From Bradyrhizobium erythrophlei (lineage in GTDB: Bacteria > Pseudomonadota > Alphaproteobacteria > Rhizobiales > Xanthobacteraceae): a stretch of 64,000 nucleotides of DNA. The notes below the pieces were generated by a model, which was not told the origin of the DNA, did no database searches, and saw only the letters and a program-made list of their open reading frames with translations. Position numbers and translations under genes: made by a program. The DNA lies in assembly GCF_900142985.1 (NCBI RefSeq), contig NZ_LT670849.1, positions 4,170,501 to 4,234,500 of the forward strand, read 5' to 3'. How positions within the stretch are numbered: the stretch's first letter is position 1; each line of letters begins with the position of its first letter. Positions 16,511 to 24,960 of the stretch are shown piece after piece.

Positions 16511-16647
16511 GTTGGTATTCCTTTTCATGACGAGACAAGCCGGATCCCGGTCGTTCAAACGTTCCGCTGCTGCTGGTGGAAAAGAGAGGCAGAGGCTGGA
16601 CGCCGGACGTTGGCTTGACTCATGTCCGGCGAATATCTGCGGGAAGG

Positions 16648-16697
16648 GATATGAATTCGATGGACGCGGGCCTGCGATCTCATAAGGGCCGCATAAG
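16648..16697 (-). promoter_or_regulatory. KdpE-like tandem half-site promoter, site 2
   Basis: Minus strand: CTTATGC-GGCC-CTTATGA (16697-16680), 19 nt, then TCGAATTCATATC (from 16660). The segment from the second half-site onward is nearly identical to that of site 3 at 17491-17540, consistent with duplication of the promoter. Confidence 0.7.
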
Positions 16698-16712
16698 GTT
16701 AAGGCTGGAGTT

Positions 16713-17003
16713 TCAACGCGGGAGGTGAACGCTGAATGCGATCAACAGGCAGCCCAGCGCGGCGTAAGCGATCGCTTCATCCCAGTGATTGAAAGCCCGT
16801 CCGAACGGCTCCTCACGCTTGAAGATGGCCAGGACGGTACTCAGGATCGTGGACATCACAAGCAATAGCATCAAGGTTTGGTCGAACCTGATGCTGCCGA
16901 AGGCCGCGAAGACGAGAAGAATGATCATCCGCAGCCAGAAGCGAATGACGACGCGGATCGTCTGCACCTCGCGCGTCAAATTCGTGTCGGGCTGCTGAGC
17001 CAC
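16713..17003 (-). CDS. Small membrane protein, paralogue of the gene at 17566-17859
   Basis: The product has 96 residues with three hydrophobic segments (about 24-42, 44-62 and 79-94). The motif FNHWDEAIAYAALGCLLIAF near the C-terminus recurs as LNHWDEASAYAALCCLAGAF in the protein at 17566-17859. A short KREEPFG segment precedes the motif in one and DREELGD in the other. It is second in a two-gene unit; the upstream gene ends 12 bp before its start. Unknown function. Confidence 0.7.
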   Translation of the reverse strand: MAQQPDTNLTREVQTIRVVIRFWLRMIILLVFAAFGSIRFDQTLMLLLVMSTILSTVLAIFKREEPFGRAFNHWDEAIAYAALGCLLIAFSVHLPR

Positions 17004-17015
17004 GCGGGCGGCCTC

Positions 17016-17468
17016 TTACATGAAGTTGTCGCAGCAAAGCGGCACGTCGAGCGGTTCATCCGCGCGGGAAGGACGCGCCACGTTACCTTCGACGTCCGGC
17101 GCGCTCTCACGTTTTACGTCGACGATCGCGCTCAGGATCGCAAGGCAGAGGTCGCTGTGACGGGCTTCGGCCGGTTGATCGAGCCAGTCGGGAAGTTCGC
17201 GCCGCTGCGACAGCGTGCAATGCCATTCGCCGGCGTCATGGATGATCCGGCGAAGGCGCCATTGCGGCGTTTCCAGCGCGAGCAAGGCCAGCGCTGCGTC
17301 GGTCCAGGCGCCGGACTGAACGAACTGCTGGAAGTGCTCAAAGTCCCTGGTCCGCCTGACGGATGGCAGGCGCCAGCATGCGTCGCGAACGACCTCCGAG
17401 AAAAGTTCGGGGGTGACACTGTCGGCGTCACGAAGCCTGTCGGCAAGCCGGGATAAGGCTGAACTCAT
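17016..17468 (-). CDS. Soluble protein of unknown function (150 residues)
   Basis: This acidic, tryptophan-rich, probably helical protein is MSSALSRLADRLRDADS, then VVRDACWRLPSVRRTRDFEH, and HTLSQ-type segments around WHCTLSQRRELPDWL. It has no signal peptide. Its first codon lies about 22 nt from the conserved TCGAA element of promoter site 3, so the leader is very short. It is co-transcribed with the membrane protein at 16713. I do not recognise the family. Confidence 0.65.
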   Translation of the reverse strand: MSSALSRLADRLRDADSVTPELFSEVVRDACWRLPSVRRTRDFEHFQQFVQSGAWTDAALALLALETPQWRLRRIIHDAGEWHCTLSQRRELPDWLDQPAEARHSDLCLAILSAIVDVKRESAPDVEGNVARPSRADEPLDVPLCCDNFM

Positions 17469-17490
17469 GCCGCCAATATCTTCGGCGGCG

Positions 17491-17540
17491 AGTATGAATT
17501 CGAGGGCGGTGAACCCGCGATCTCATAAAAGAAGTATAAA
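17491..17540 (-). promoter_or_regulatory. KdpE-like tandem half-site promoter, site 3 (best match)
   Basis: Minus strand: TTTATAC-TTCT-TTTATGA (17540-17523), 19 nt, then TCGAATTCATACT. From memory, the E. coli kdpFABC operator bound by KdpE contains TTTATACTTTTTTTACACC, which is very close. Confidence 0.7.
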
Positions 17541-17565
17541 GCCCGCGCGAGGCGCCTCAGCCCAA

Positions 17566-17859
17566 TTAGGAAGCCGGTGCGAACGCGCCGGCAAGGCAGC
17601 ACAGCGCCGCATAGGCGCTTGCCTCGTCCCAGTGATTGAGCGTCGTATCCCCGAGTTCCTCGCGATCGAACATGGCGACGACCGTGGCCAGGATCGCAGA
17701 CATCCACAGCATCAGGGTCAAGCCGCGTTCGAAGCCGATGCCGCCAACCACGGCGAATGCAACGATCGCGGCCATGCGCAGGCCAAAGCGCGCAATTACC
17801 TCCGCCGACTTCGACGCGGACGAGAGTTTGCGGACACGGCTTGCGACAAACGGCGGCAT
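17566..17859 (-). CDS. Small membrane protein, paralogue of the gene at 16713-17003
   Basis: From the ATG at 17859 the product has 97 residues: a basic start (MPPFVASRVRKLSSASKSAE), then three hydrophobic segments, ending LNHWDEASAYAALCCLAGAF plus APAS. The NHWDEA-x-AYAAL-x-CL motif is shared with the paralogue. An upstream in-frame ATG at 17946 would add a Cys/Pro-rich stretch that looks non-coding. No KdpE-like box precedes it. Unknown function. Confidence 0.65.
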   Translation of the reverse strand: MPPFVASRVRKLSSASKSAEVIARFGLRMAAIVAFAVVGGIGFERGLTLMLWMSAILATVVAMFDREELGDTTLNHWDEASAYAALCCLAGAFAPAS

Positions 17860-18122
17860 GATCGGAGTTTCCAAAGTGAAATTCGTGACAGATGGCTCGC
17901 GGGTTTGCCTGCAAGGCTCGGGCCAGATGCAAGATTTTGACGGCAAAGCGGTTCACCGCCTCCGGCGAACGCGCTCGAATCTGGCGAGAAGCTCATTGGA
18001 AAACGAGGCTGGTTCGCGGCCAAAGAAATATATTATCCATAGGCGGCGCGACGTGCGTGGTACGCGCGAGCGAAACCGATCGCCTTGATCAGAAGGTGGC
18101 CTCGATCAGAAAGCTGTCTCGA

Positions 18123-18455
18123 TCAGAAAACGGACTTCGCCCCGGAAGCCAATTGCAGGTAGCTCGGATGGGCCGGATCGCACCACAAACGAAACACCTG
18201 GCCGCGCCGCGGCGGCGGGCCCTGCCACGGCATCCGGTCCTGCAACGTCGTGACATAGGGAGCGCCGTGTCGCGGCGTGATCTCGAGCGTGACCTTGACG
18301 AGCCAGGTGTCGATCGGCGCGTACGGCAATTGTTCGGAATAAACCACACGCGCGGTGCAAGGCTGCAACGGACCCGGCGCTTCCTGGGCCTGCGCCGCCC
18401 CGCCTGCCAGCATCGCGCAAGCCAGCATGATCGCTGAAGTGGTCACGGGTTTCAT
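18123..18455 (-). CDS. Small secreted protein of unknown function
   Basis: The product has 110 residues with a signal peptide (MKPVTTSAIMLACAMLAGGA, cut near AQAQEA). The mature part contains PCTARVVYSEQLPYAPIDTW, LVKVTLEITPRHGAPYV and RGQVFRLWCDP. It is beta-rich with two cysteines. The ATG at 18455 begins the signal peptide; longer frames upstream lack coding character. The family is not recognised. Confidence 0.65.
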   Translation of the reverse strand: MKPVTTSAIMLACAMLAGGAAQAQEAPGPLQPCTARVVYSEQLPYAPIDTWLVKVTLEITPRHGAPYVTTLQDRMPWQGPPPRRGQVFRLWCDPAHPSYLQLASGAKSVF

Positions 18456-18527
18456 GGTCGCTTCCGTTTGCCTGGTCCGGTGAGGATCGCCAACCAGATT
18501 GCGTGCGGGATCTGATAAAATCAAGCT

Positions 18528-18565
18528 GGTAGAGTGGATTTGACATTCGCTACCCGCCCAGCCGC
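18528..18565. repeat. Fragment of an AGTGGATTTGACATTCGC-type intergenic repeat
   Basis: GTAGAGTGGATTTGACATTCGC resembles the arms of the hairpin at 26116-26193 and a stretch near 47792. Only one arm is seen here. Confidence 0.45.
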
Positions 18566-18607
18566 GAACAGGTAACGCGGATCGGGCGTGTGAATTGAAC
18601 GGCTGAA

Positions 18608-18769
18608 TCAATTCCGGCGGTGGGTGCCGAGCGCGACGAGAACAAAACCGGCGGCGATCGCAAGCACGATGAGCATCCAGTACTGGCCGTCAAAGCCAAG
18701 AAAGGAAAAGTGCTCGACCAGAAAGTGCAACGCCCCCACGCCCCCGTTTTCCGGGCGCACGATAAGCAT
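18608..18769 (-). CDS. Possible 53-residue single-span membrane protein
   Basis: A frame from ATG (18769) to TGA (18608) reads MLIVRPENGGVGALHFLVEH, then a hydrophobic helix YWMLIVLAIAAGFVLVALG and a basic tail THRRN. It lies just downstream of the response-regulator gene on the same strand, about 80 bp away. The ribosome-binding site is poor, so the gene call is tentative. Small membrane proteins next to sensor kinases can modulate them, but nothing here proves that. Confidence 0.35.
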   Translation of the reverse strand: MLIVRPENGGVGALHFLVEHFSFLGFDGQYWMLIVLAIAAGFVLVALGTHRRN

Positions 18770-18850
18770 TCCGGCTTCAAAAATATATTATTTTTATATA
18801 TCTCATGCCAACGACATGGCGGCGCTCGTGCCGCCTATTTGAAGTGGGCA

Positions 18851-19564
18851 CTAGTCGGCCGCCATGTCCTCGAAGCGGGACTGGAGCCGGTAGCCGACGC
18901 CGGATTCCGTCACCAGGAGGCGCGGCCGGTTGGGATCGCTTTCGATTTTCTGGCGCAGCTTGCGAACCAGGATACGCAGGTACTGGATGTTATCGCGCTG
19001 ATTGCCGCTCCAGATGTCCTTCAAAAGCTGATCATGCGTTACCACAAGCCCGACATGGGTCGCCAGGATGTGGAGCAGGCGATACTCCTTCCGCGTCAGG
19101 CGCACCGGTTGATTGTTCAATGACACCGTTCGCGTGACGAGATCGACCGACAGCGGTCCCGCCACGACGACCGGATTTTCCGTGGCGCTCTTGAAGTAGC
19201 GGCGAAGTGCGGCTTCGCTGCGCGCAAGCAGCTCCGCCATGCCGAACGGCTTGACCACGTAGTCGTCTGCGCCGGCCTGGAGCAGCCGGACCTTCTCGTC
19301 TTCGCTTGCGATGATCGACAGAATGATAACCGGAACGTTCGACCAGGAGCGGATCCGCTCGAGCACCTCGGCGCCGTGAAGATCAGGCAGGTTCAGGTCG
19401 AGGATGATGAGGTCCGGCGCGCTGAAGGTCGCGGACTTCAGGCCGTCGGTTGCGTTTTCCGCCTCGATCACCGAGTAGCCCTGCAATTCGAAGCCGGCGC
19501 GGAGGAAGCGCCTTATCTTCGACTCGTCCTCGATCAGGAGCACATTGTTTGCAGGTCTATTCAT
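18851..19564 (-). CDS. OmpR/KdpE-type response regulator
   Basis: This 237-residue regulator has an N-terminal receiver (acidic IEDES, phospho-acceptor D56 in LIILDLNLP, and K in YVVKPFGMAELLAR) and a C-terminal winged helix (RLTRKEYRLLHILATHVGLV and QYLRILVRKLRQKIESDP). It resembles KdpE at 43211-43900 throughout the DNA-binding domain. It overlaps the sensor gene by 8 bp, so the two are translationally coupled. Likely targets are the tandem half-site promoters nearby. Confidence 0.92.
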   Translation of the reverse strand: MNRPANNVLLIEDESKIRRFLRAGFELQGYSVIEAENATDGLKSATFSAPDLIILDLNLPDLHGAEVLERIRSWSNVPVIILSIIASEDEKVRLLQAGADDYVVKPFGMAELLARSEAALRRYFKSATENPVVVAGPLSVDLVTRTVSLNNQPVRLTRKEYRLLHILATHVGLVVTHDQLLKDIWSGNQRDNIQYLRILVRKLRQKIESDPNRPRLLVTESGVGYRLQSRFEDMAAD

Positions 19565-21170
19565 TGGATGCGGCCGTCATTTCGGATTGCTTCATGGTCG
19601 AGCCGGGCAGGGTGATGGATGCGGTGGCGCCCAGCCCTTGGCCGGGGCTCGTAATATCGATGGTGCCGCCATTGGCGTCGACGAAGATGGATGCGATCCA
19701 GAAGCCGAGGCCGGATCCCGGGATCGTCGCCTGATGGCGCTGGCTCCGGAACGACCGGCTGCCGAGCTGCGGCCGTTCATCGGCGGTGATGCCGACGCCC
19801 TGGTCGGAAATCGACAACACGACGTCGTCGTGCCGGCGTCTGACCCTGACCACGATCGTCGAGCCGGACGGGGAATACTTGGCGGCATTTTCCAGCAGCT
19901 GGCCGCAGGATTCTTCCAGCAGGCCAGAATCGACATGGACCAGCGGCAGGTCGTCGTCGAATTCAGTTTCGACCTTGTGGGCGACGAGCCGGCGCGCGCG
20001 CGCCTTGATCGCGGCGTTGACGATGTCGCGCGGATCGGTCCATTCGAGATTTGGCGAGATGCCGCCCGCGGTAGCGCGGGTGGCATTGAGAAGGTTCTGG
20101 ATGAAACTGTCGAGCTCGGCGACCTCGTCGGATATGGCTTCCACCAGCAAGTGGGCGCGCTCGTCTTTCTGTATCAGCGGAATCGAATCGAGCACGCTGG
20201 CCGAGCCTCGGATCGCCGCAAGCGGTGTTCGCAGTTCATGCGACAGCGTGCCGTGAAACGCATCCCGCAGCAGCTGGGCTTGCAGGCGAAGCCTCGCATC
20301 CTCCATCGCTTTTTCGATATCGATCCGCTGCAAGGTCAGCGACACTTCTTCGAGGATCGACGCTGCGCGGCGGGTGCCGCTCTCCAGCGCTTCTGCCGTG
20401 CCCGCGCCGATATTGACCGCAACGAGTCCGACGATCGCGGTTTCCGAACGCACCATGTGCAAGAGCCAGACGTTTTGGGTCGCCGGGTCGGTCACGGAGC
20501 GAACCGGTTCGGCTGTCGAAATGGCCGAGGCCGCGCTTTCCTTCACCGCCGCCGGCACGGAGCCGGACCTCGGCGGCTCAAGCTGCCCGTCGCCTTTGGC
20601 GGCGAAGTAGACCGCCGGCTGGCCGAGCGTCTGCGAGAGGTAGTTCTCGATCGCGGAGACCAGTTCCGAAACGGTAAAGCAGGCCGCCAGGCGCCGCGAG
20701 AAATCATAGAGGTTGTGAATGTCCCGCTCGCGCTGTCGCAGCGTCTCGGTCTCCTGGCGCAGACGCGAGGCGAGATTGCTCGCGACGAGCGCCACCACGA
20801 AAAACAGCAGGAGGTCGATGGCTTCCTGCGGGTCCTCGACCTGAAAGCTGTAGATGGGAGGGAAGAAGAAAAAGTCGGCTTGCGCCATGCTGACGATGCA
20901 AGCGAGCGTCGCCGGCCAGATTCCCCATCGGGTGGCGGCAATGATGACGGGGACGAGATAGGCGATCGGGACGAGGCTTGCCGCGACGGTTTCCTTCAAC
21001 AGCAACAGCAACGCCGTGACCAGCGTGACGCCGACAAGCGACAACAGCAAAGGGACGACGTTCGTTTGCAAAAAATCGTGGCGCGCCGCCTTGCTGACCG
21101 GCGCGGGCGTGATGTCTCGATCCTTGCCGCCGGAAAGTCCGGGTTTGGCGAGCCTGGTTATTATCGGCAA
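19557..21170 (-). CDS. KdpD-like sensor histidine kinase lacking the N-terminal K+-sensing/USP region
   Basis: The protein has 537 residues. After a short tail come four closely spaced membrane segments of the DUF4118 type (FFFFPPIYSFQVEDP lies in the block, like FFMPPIYTFTITDP in KdpD). A GAF-like region, a HisKA domain with phospho-acceptor H311 (LSHELRTPLAAIRG) and an HATPase (QLLENAAKYSP, DQGVGI, GSGLGFWIA) follow. It thus matches only the C-terminal half of the 910-residue KdpD in this window and has lost the Walker-A KdpD domain and the USP domain. The input signal is therefore likely to differ. Confidence 0.92.
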   Translation of the reverse strand: MPIITRLAKPGLSGGKDRDITPAPVSKAARHDFLQTNVVPLLLSLVGVTLVTALLLLLKETVAASLVPIAYLVPVIIAATRWGIWPATLACIVSMAQADFFFFPPIYSFQVEDPQEAIDLLLFFVVALVASNLASRLRQETETLRQRERDIHNLYDFSRRLAACFTVSELVSAIENYLSQTLGQPAVYFAAKGDGQLEPPRSGSVPAAVKESAASAISTAEPVRSVTDPATQNVWLLHMVRSETAIVGLVAVNIGAGTAEALESGTRRAASILEEVSLTLQRIDIEKAMEDARLRLQAQLLRDAFHGTLSHELRTPLAAIRGSASVLDSIPLIQKDERAHLLVEAISDEVAELDSFIQNLLNATRATAGGISPNLEWTDPRDIVNAAIKARARRLVAHKVETEFDDDLPLVHVDSGLLEESCGQLLENAAKYSPSGSTIVVRVRRRHDDVVLSISDQGVGITADERPQLGSRSFRSQRHQATIPGSGLGFWIASIFVDANGGTIDITSPGQGLGATASITLPGSTMKQSEMTAASNE

Positions 21171-21487
21171 AAGAACGTGCCTCTAAACGGAGGACATCGG
21201 CCGATCATCGCTTCGGTTCCAAGACCCGGCGCAACGGCCGGGCTCGAAAAGACCGCAACAAAAATCGTGCACCGGCAGCGAGTGATTGTGAAAGAAGGAC
21301 GCGAGGTCGAACGAACGGAATTAGATACGACCTGCAAATCTCCTCATTCGCTTCAAATCAATCGATGCTTCGATGTCGTCAACACCCGGCACTGCAGCAT
21401 TCTTCAAGTCGGCGTATAAAATCTATGCCGTTTGTCTCTCGAAGAGATATAAAAGTAATATATTTTCGAAAGCGGCGTCGGCGATGC

Positions 21488-22051
21488 CTACATCGCCTCG
21501 AGCTGGCCGATCGCTCCGCTATGGCCGGTTCCATCAGCCGGAAGGCCGTAAAGCTCGGCATCGTGGGTATTCGGCGGCGGCGCGAGCGCCGCGATCGCAG
21601 CCGAATTCAGATATTTCGGCGGATACAGGTAGAATTCGATCAACGGGTTTTGCGGGCCGCGCGCACCGGCCTTGAGGATTTCCCGCGACTTGGTGGCTTC
21701 CCGCGGGTAAATGCTGCTCCAGCCGGCAAAACGGCTCGTCAGAATCTCAAGCGACAGGATCGTGCTTGCGATTCTCACAAAGCCCGCGTTTGATTTCTTG
21801 GCGCTTCGGGTCGTCGAGGCCTTTCGCAGCACCTGGCGAAGCGGCGCATGCGCCTCGATGAATGGCCCAAGCCCCGCCTTCCACAGAATGTCGGGCAGGC
21901 ACGAATAGCCATGGAGGTCGTGGAAACTCTCGATCAGCACCTGGCACTGCGAGACCAGGCCTTTCGGCAGAAAGCTGAAATCGACATTGTCGCTCTCGCC
22001 CGCGTCCAATACGCGGCTCCTGCCGTTCGCGCGCTCTGCCTTGACGACCAT
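21488..22051 (-). CDS. Protein of unknown function (187 residues)
   Basis: This soluble protein starts MVVKAERANGRSRVLDAGES. Further segments are LIESFHDLHGYSCLPDILWK, FIEAHAPLRQVLRKASTT and the proline-rich FYLYPPKYLNSAAIAALAPP. There is no signal peptide or known motif. It is divergent from the porin gene at 22482 across a 430-bp gap that contains a weak and a better candidate of the tandem half-site promoter, one facing each gene. Confidence 0.6.
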   Translation of the reverse strand: MVVKAERANGRSRVLDAGESDNVDFSFLPKGLVSQCQVLIESFHDLHGYSCLPDILWKAGLGPFIEAHAPLRQVLRKASTTRSAKKSNAGFVRIASTILSLEILTSRFAGWSSIYPREATKSREILKAGARGPQNPLIEFYLYPPKYLNSAAIAALAPPPNTHDAELYGLPADGTGHSGAIGQLEAM

Positions 22052-22113
22052 TGCCTCGCCTCATGATCAGCGAATGGGCTGTTCTCAACGCGACGCAGCA
22101 TAACGACGGGTCC

Positions 22114-22163
22114 CATATAGGTTCGATATAGAAGTCGGGCGCATTACATAGATAAAAGATATC
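22114..22163 (-). promoter_or_regulatory. Degenerate tandem half-site promoter facing the gene at 21488
   Basis: Minus strand: GATATCT-TTTA-TCTATGT (22163-22146), 19 nt, then TCGAACCTATATG. The half-sites are poor, but the spacing to the TCGAA element is exactly as in sites 1-3. Confidence 0.35.
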
Positions 22164-22344
22164 GAATGATGACTTTGCGACCGCAAGCTATGGCGGAAAG
22201 GCAACAGCGTTCAAAAAACTATTAAAAACAATTGCTGAATATGTGAGATTCGGCGCGGATTCCTCCGAATCTTGCCGCCTATCGCGGCAGCGTCGAAAGC
22301 AATTGGCAAATTGCTGAGCAAAATCAGCCGAAATCGCAAATTCA

Positions 22345-22394
22345 TATATTTTTTCTTTATGAAACGGTGCAGCAATCCGTATCGATTTCCTTGT
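22345..22394 (+). promoter_or_regulatory. Tandem half-site promoter facing the porin gene at 22482
   Basis: Plus strand: TATATTT-TTTC-TTTATGA (22345-22362), 19 nt, then TCGATTTCCTTG from 22382. The second half-site and the spacing match sites 1-3; the first half-site is weak. Confidence 0.45.
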
Positions 22395-22481
22395 TCCCGC
22401 GACGAAAGATTGCCGCAAGTATGAACGGTCTCGCAAGGACGCCTGGGGGTGACCTTAAGACCGACAGCTTGGGGCAAGATC

Positions 22482-24119
22482 ATGAAAAGACTTCTTCTGG
22501 CGGGCGCGTCATTGGCCGCCATGGGTTTGATGGGCGGCGCTTACGCAGCGGATGCGTCTCTACCGACGAAAACGCCGGCGTGCAGGGGCGATGTCGATCC
22601 CTACAAGAACTACGCCTGTCTCGACACCTATCTCGGCACGACGTTCTGGGAGCGGTTCTTCAACTACTACCGGCTTGAGTGGGGCCACGATTCGGCGCCC
22701 GCCGATCCGAAGGCGCCGCCGTCGCGACGCGCCGAATGGCCGGCAACTCCGCAGACCACGCCGCCGATGCCGTTTACCGAATGGCCCTATGGCGGAACCA
22801 CCAACCTCGGCGTGACGCGACCAAGCTCGGTTGACAGTCCGCTGATGAACGCGCTCGGCAACACCGGCGTCGGAAGCTGGATGAACGAAAACCACATTCA
22901 GGTTTATGGCTGGCTCAACGCCGGCGGCAACCTTTCGACCAATACGGTTCGGGGCGGCAACGCACCGGCGGCCTACCTCTACAATCCCAACACCGTGCAG
23001 CTCGATCAGGCGGTGGTTTACATCGAACGTCTGCCCGACACCGTGCAGAAGGACCACATCGACTGGGGCTTCCGTATCGCGCCGATTTACGGCGAGAACT
23101 ATCGCTACACGACGGCGTACGGACTGTGGAGCTATCAGCTCCTGAACCAGAACAAGAACTACGGTTATGACCTGCCGATGGCCTATGGCGAAGTGTTCGT
23201 GCCGTGGGTTGCCGATGGCATGCTGATCCGGTTCGGGCGCTTCATCTCGATCCCGGACATCGAGGCCCAGCTCGCGCCGAACAACTACATGTATACGCAC
23301 TCGATGACGTATACGTTCGACAACTACACCAACACCGGAATCGAGGTCACGACCGCGCTGAACAAGAACTGGATTCTCCAGACGGGCATCGTGGCAGGCA
23401 CCGAAGCAATGCCGTGGCATGTCGGCGCTACCCTTCCAAATCCGTTCCCGAACCCGCTGTATCCGAATTCGACCTACCTGAAGGATCCGGGAGCGAAGCC
23501 AAGCTTCACACTTGGCGTTCGCTGGACCAGCGACGACGGGCGCGACAACATCAATGTGGTCGCGGACGGGATAAACAACGGCGTCTGGGGTTACAACAAC
23601 CTGCAATGGTACGGGTTGACCTACTATCACAAGTTCAACGACCAGTGGCACATCTCGTTCGAGGCCTACAATGGCCATCAGAGCGGCGTGATAAACCTCA
23701 ACAACGCCACCGCCCTGAACATTCTTGCGATGGGCGGCACGCCGTTCTCACCTCAGAACATCCCCTTCAACGCGCCAGGCGGAGCGCTTTGCAAAAGCCC
23801 GGCTGGGCTGACCTGCAACGCGGACTGGAACGCCACCACGATGTACCTGAACTACAGGGCGACGGCGCTCGACAACATCTCTTATCGAGCTGAGTTCTTC
23901 GACGACAGAGAGGGGCAGCGAACCGGCACCAAGACGCGCTACGTCGAGACCGGCATCGGTTGGCAGCACTGGTTCTCGCCGCAGATCGAGATCCGGCCGG
24001 AGTTCACCTACTACAAGTCGCTCGACGCGTTCGCGTTCAACGGCAACTCCAACATGGGCATCCCGGCCACCCGCAACTACGCCCTCATCGGTTCGGCCGA
24101 CATCATCATTCACTTCTGA
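22482..24119 (+). CDS. Outer-membrane beta-barrel protein (BBP2/OmpL-like porin)
   Basis: The protein has 545 residues with a signal peptide (MKRLLLAGASLAAMGLMGGA, cut near AYAADA). The mature part is rich in aromatic residues, Gly and Asn with alternating strands (YTHSMTYTFDNYTNTGIEV, WHISFEAYNGHQSG, EIRPEFTYYKS). It ends with aromatic F (ADIIIHF), the usual signal for outer-membrane insertion. This fits the putative beta-barrel porin-2 family of alphaproteobacteria. Two further barrel genes follow on the same strand, but a terminator separates the first pair. Confidence 0.82.
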   Translation: MKRLLLAGASLAAMGLMGGAYAADASLPTKTPACRGDVDPYKNYACLDTYLGTTFWERFFNYYRLEWGHDSAPADPKAPPSRRAEWPATPQTTPPMPFTEWPYGGTTNLGVTRPSSVDSPLMNALGNTGVGSWMNENHIQVYGWLNAGGNLSTNTVRGGNAPAAYLYNPNTVQLDQAVVYIERLPDTVQKDHIDWGFRIAPIYGENYRYTTAYGLWSYQLLNQNKNYGYDLPMAYGEVFVPWVADGMLIRFGRFISIPDIEAQLAPNNYMYTHSMTYTFDNYTNTGIEVTTALNKNWILQTGIVAGTEAMPWHVGATLPNPFPNPLYPNSTYLKDPGAKPSFTLGVRWTSDDGRDNINVVADGINNGVWGYNNLQWYGLTYYHKFNDQWHISFEAYNGHQSGVINLNNATALNILAMGGTPFSPQNIPFNAPGGALCKSPAGLTCNADWNATTMYLNYRATALDNISYRAEFFDDREGQRTGTKTRYVETGIGWQHWFSPQIEIRPEFTYYKSLDAFAFNGNSNMGIPATRNYALIGSADIIIHF

Positions 24120-24130
24120 GGTGGGAAGCC

Positions 24131-24154
24131 GTGTGACGGCCGGGGCCGTCACAC
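24131..24154 (+). terminator. Terminator hairpin after the BBP2 porin
   Basis: GTGTGACGGC and GCCGTCACAC form a perfect 10-bp stem with loop CGGG, followed by CTTTC, 12 nt after the stop codon. Confidence 0.7.
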
Positions 24155-24187
24155 CTTTCACTGAAACCAATTCGACAGGGGCTAACA

Positions 24188-24919
24188 ATGAAACGAATTC
24201 TTCTCACCTCCGTCTCGCTCGGTGTGTTGGGCGCGATGTCACCGGCGCTTGGCGCCGACCTGCCTTACGCCAAGGCGCCACAGGCGATCCAATCGGTCTA
24301 CGACTGGACGGGCGTCTATATCGGCGGGTACGGTGGTGGTGGCTTTGGCAACCACAACTACAACAACGCCAACGGTCCTGCCGGCAATGCCAATTTCACG
24401 GTCAACTACGATTCGACGGGCGGCATCGGCGGCGGCGAGGTTGGTTACAACTGGCAGAGCGGCAGCTATCTGACCGGCATCGAGGCCGACGGGTTCTGGT
24501 CGGGCATCAAGGGTGGCGACGCCAGCCAGGCGCTCGGCGTCGTCGATCAGAGCAATCTTCGTTGGGGCGGCTCGCTTCGCGCGCGAGGCGGCATTGCCAT
24601 CGACCGCTTGCTATTGTTCTTCACCGGCGGCTGGGCGTTCGGTGACATCCAGCACACCAGCACCGCGCCAGGATTTGCGGTCGACCAGTTCACGAATCAC
24701 CGCAACGGTCTCGCGGCCGGTGGCGGCATCGCCTATGCGATCACCAACAACATCCTCGGCAAGCTGGAATACCGCTACTATGACTTCGGCAGCTACAGCC
24801 GGGCGGGCAATCCGCTCACGCCGAATGGACAGCTGCCTTACAGCGTCGCCAGCACCTACTCCGTCGTGACGGTTGGCATCGACTTCAAGTTCGGTGGTCC
24901 CGTGGTCGCCAAGTACTGA
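24188..24919 (+). CDS. Outer-membrane beta-barrel protein (Omp25/RopB-like)
   Basis: The protein has 243 residues with a signal peptide (MKRILLTSVSLGVLGAMSPALGA). The mature N-terminus, YDWTGVYIGGYGGGGFGNHN, is the standard first strand of the eight-stranded Omp25/31 family. Later strands such as LRWGGSLRARGGIAIDRLL, ILGKLEYRYYDFGSY and VVTVGIDFKFGGPVVAKY end with Y at the C-terminus. It is a likely envelope-integrity or surface protein. The C-terminal GPVVAKY is shared with the next gene. Confidence 0.85.
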   Translation: MKRILLTSVSLGVLGAMSPALGADLPYAKAPQAIQSVYDWTGVYIGGYGGGGFGNHNYNNANGPAGNANFTVNYDSTGGIGGGEVGYNWQSGSYLTGIEADGFWSGIKGGDASQALGVVDQSNLRWGGSLRARGGIAIDRLLLFFTGGWAFGDIQHTSTAPGFAVDQFTNHRNGLAAGGGIAYAITNNILGKLEYRYYDFGSYSRAGNPLTPNGQLPYSVASTYSVVTVGIDFKFGGPVVAKY

Positions 24920-24960
24920 CGAGCGGACAGCGTGAATAAAGATGACATTGGGGGCTTAAG

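Larger units (their letters stand above)
22052..22481. other. Intergenic region between divergent genes, AT-rich centre
   Basis: No gene is seen. The stretch from about 22200 to 22380 is clearly richer in A+T than its surroundings. It holds the two candidate regulatory sites listed separately (22114-22163 and 22345-22394). Confidence 0.5.

Noticed and set aside
18777..18802. AT-rich run (TATATTATTTTTATATATCTC) as a regulatory box
   Set aside because: It has no fitting downstream element and no gene in the right direction; it is probably just AT-rich spacer.
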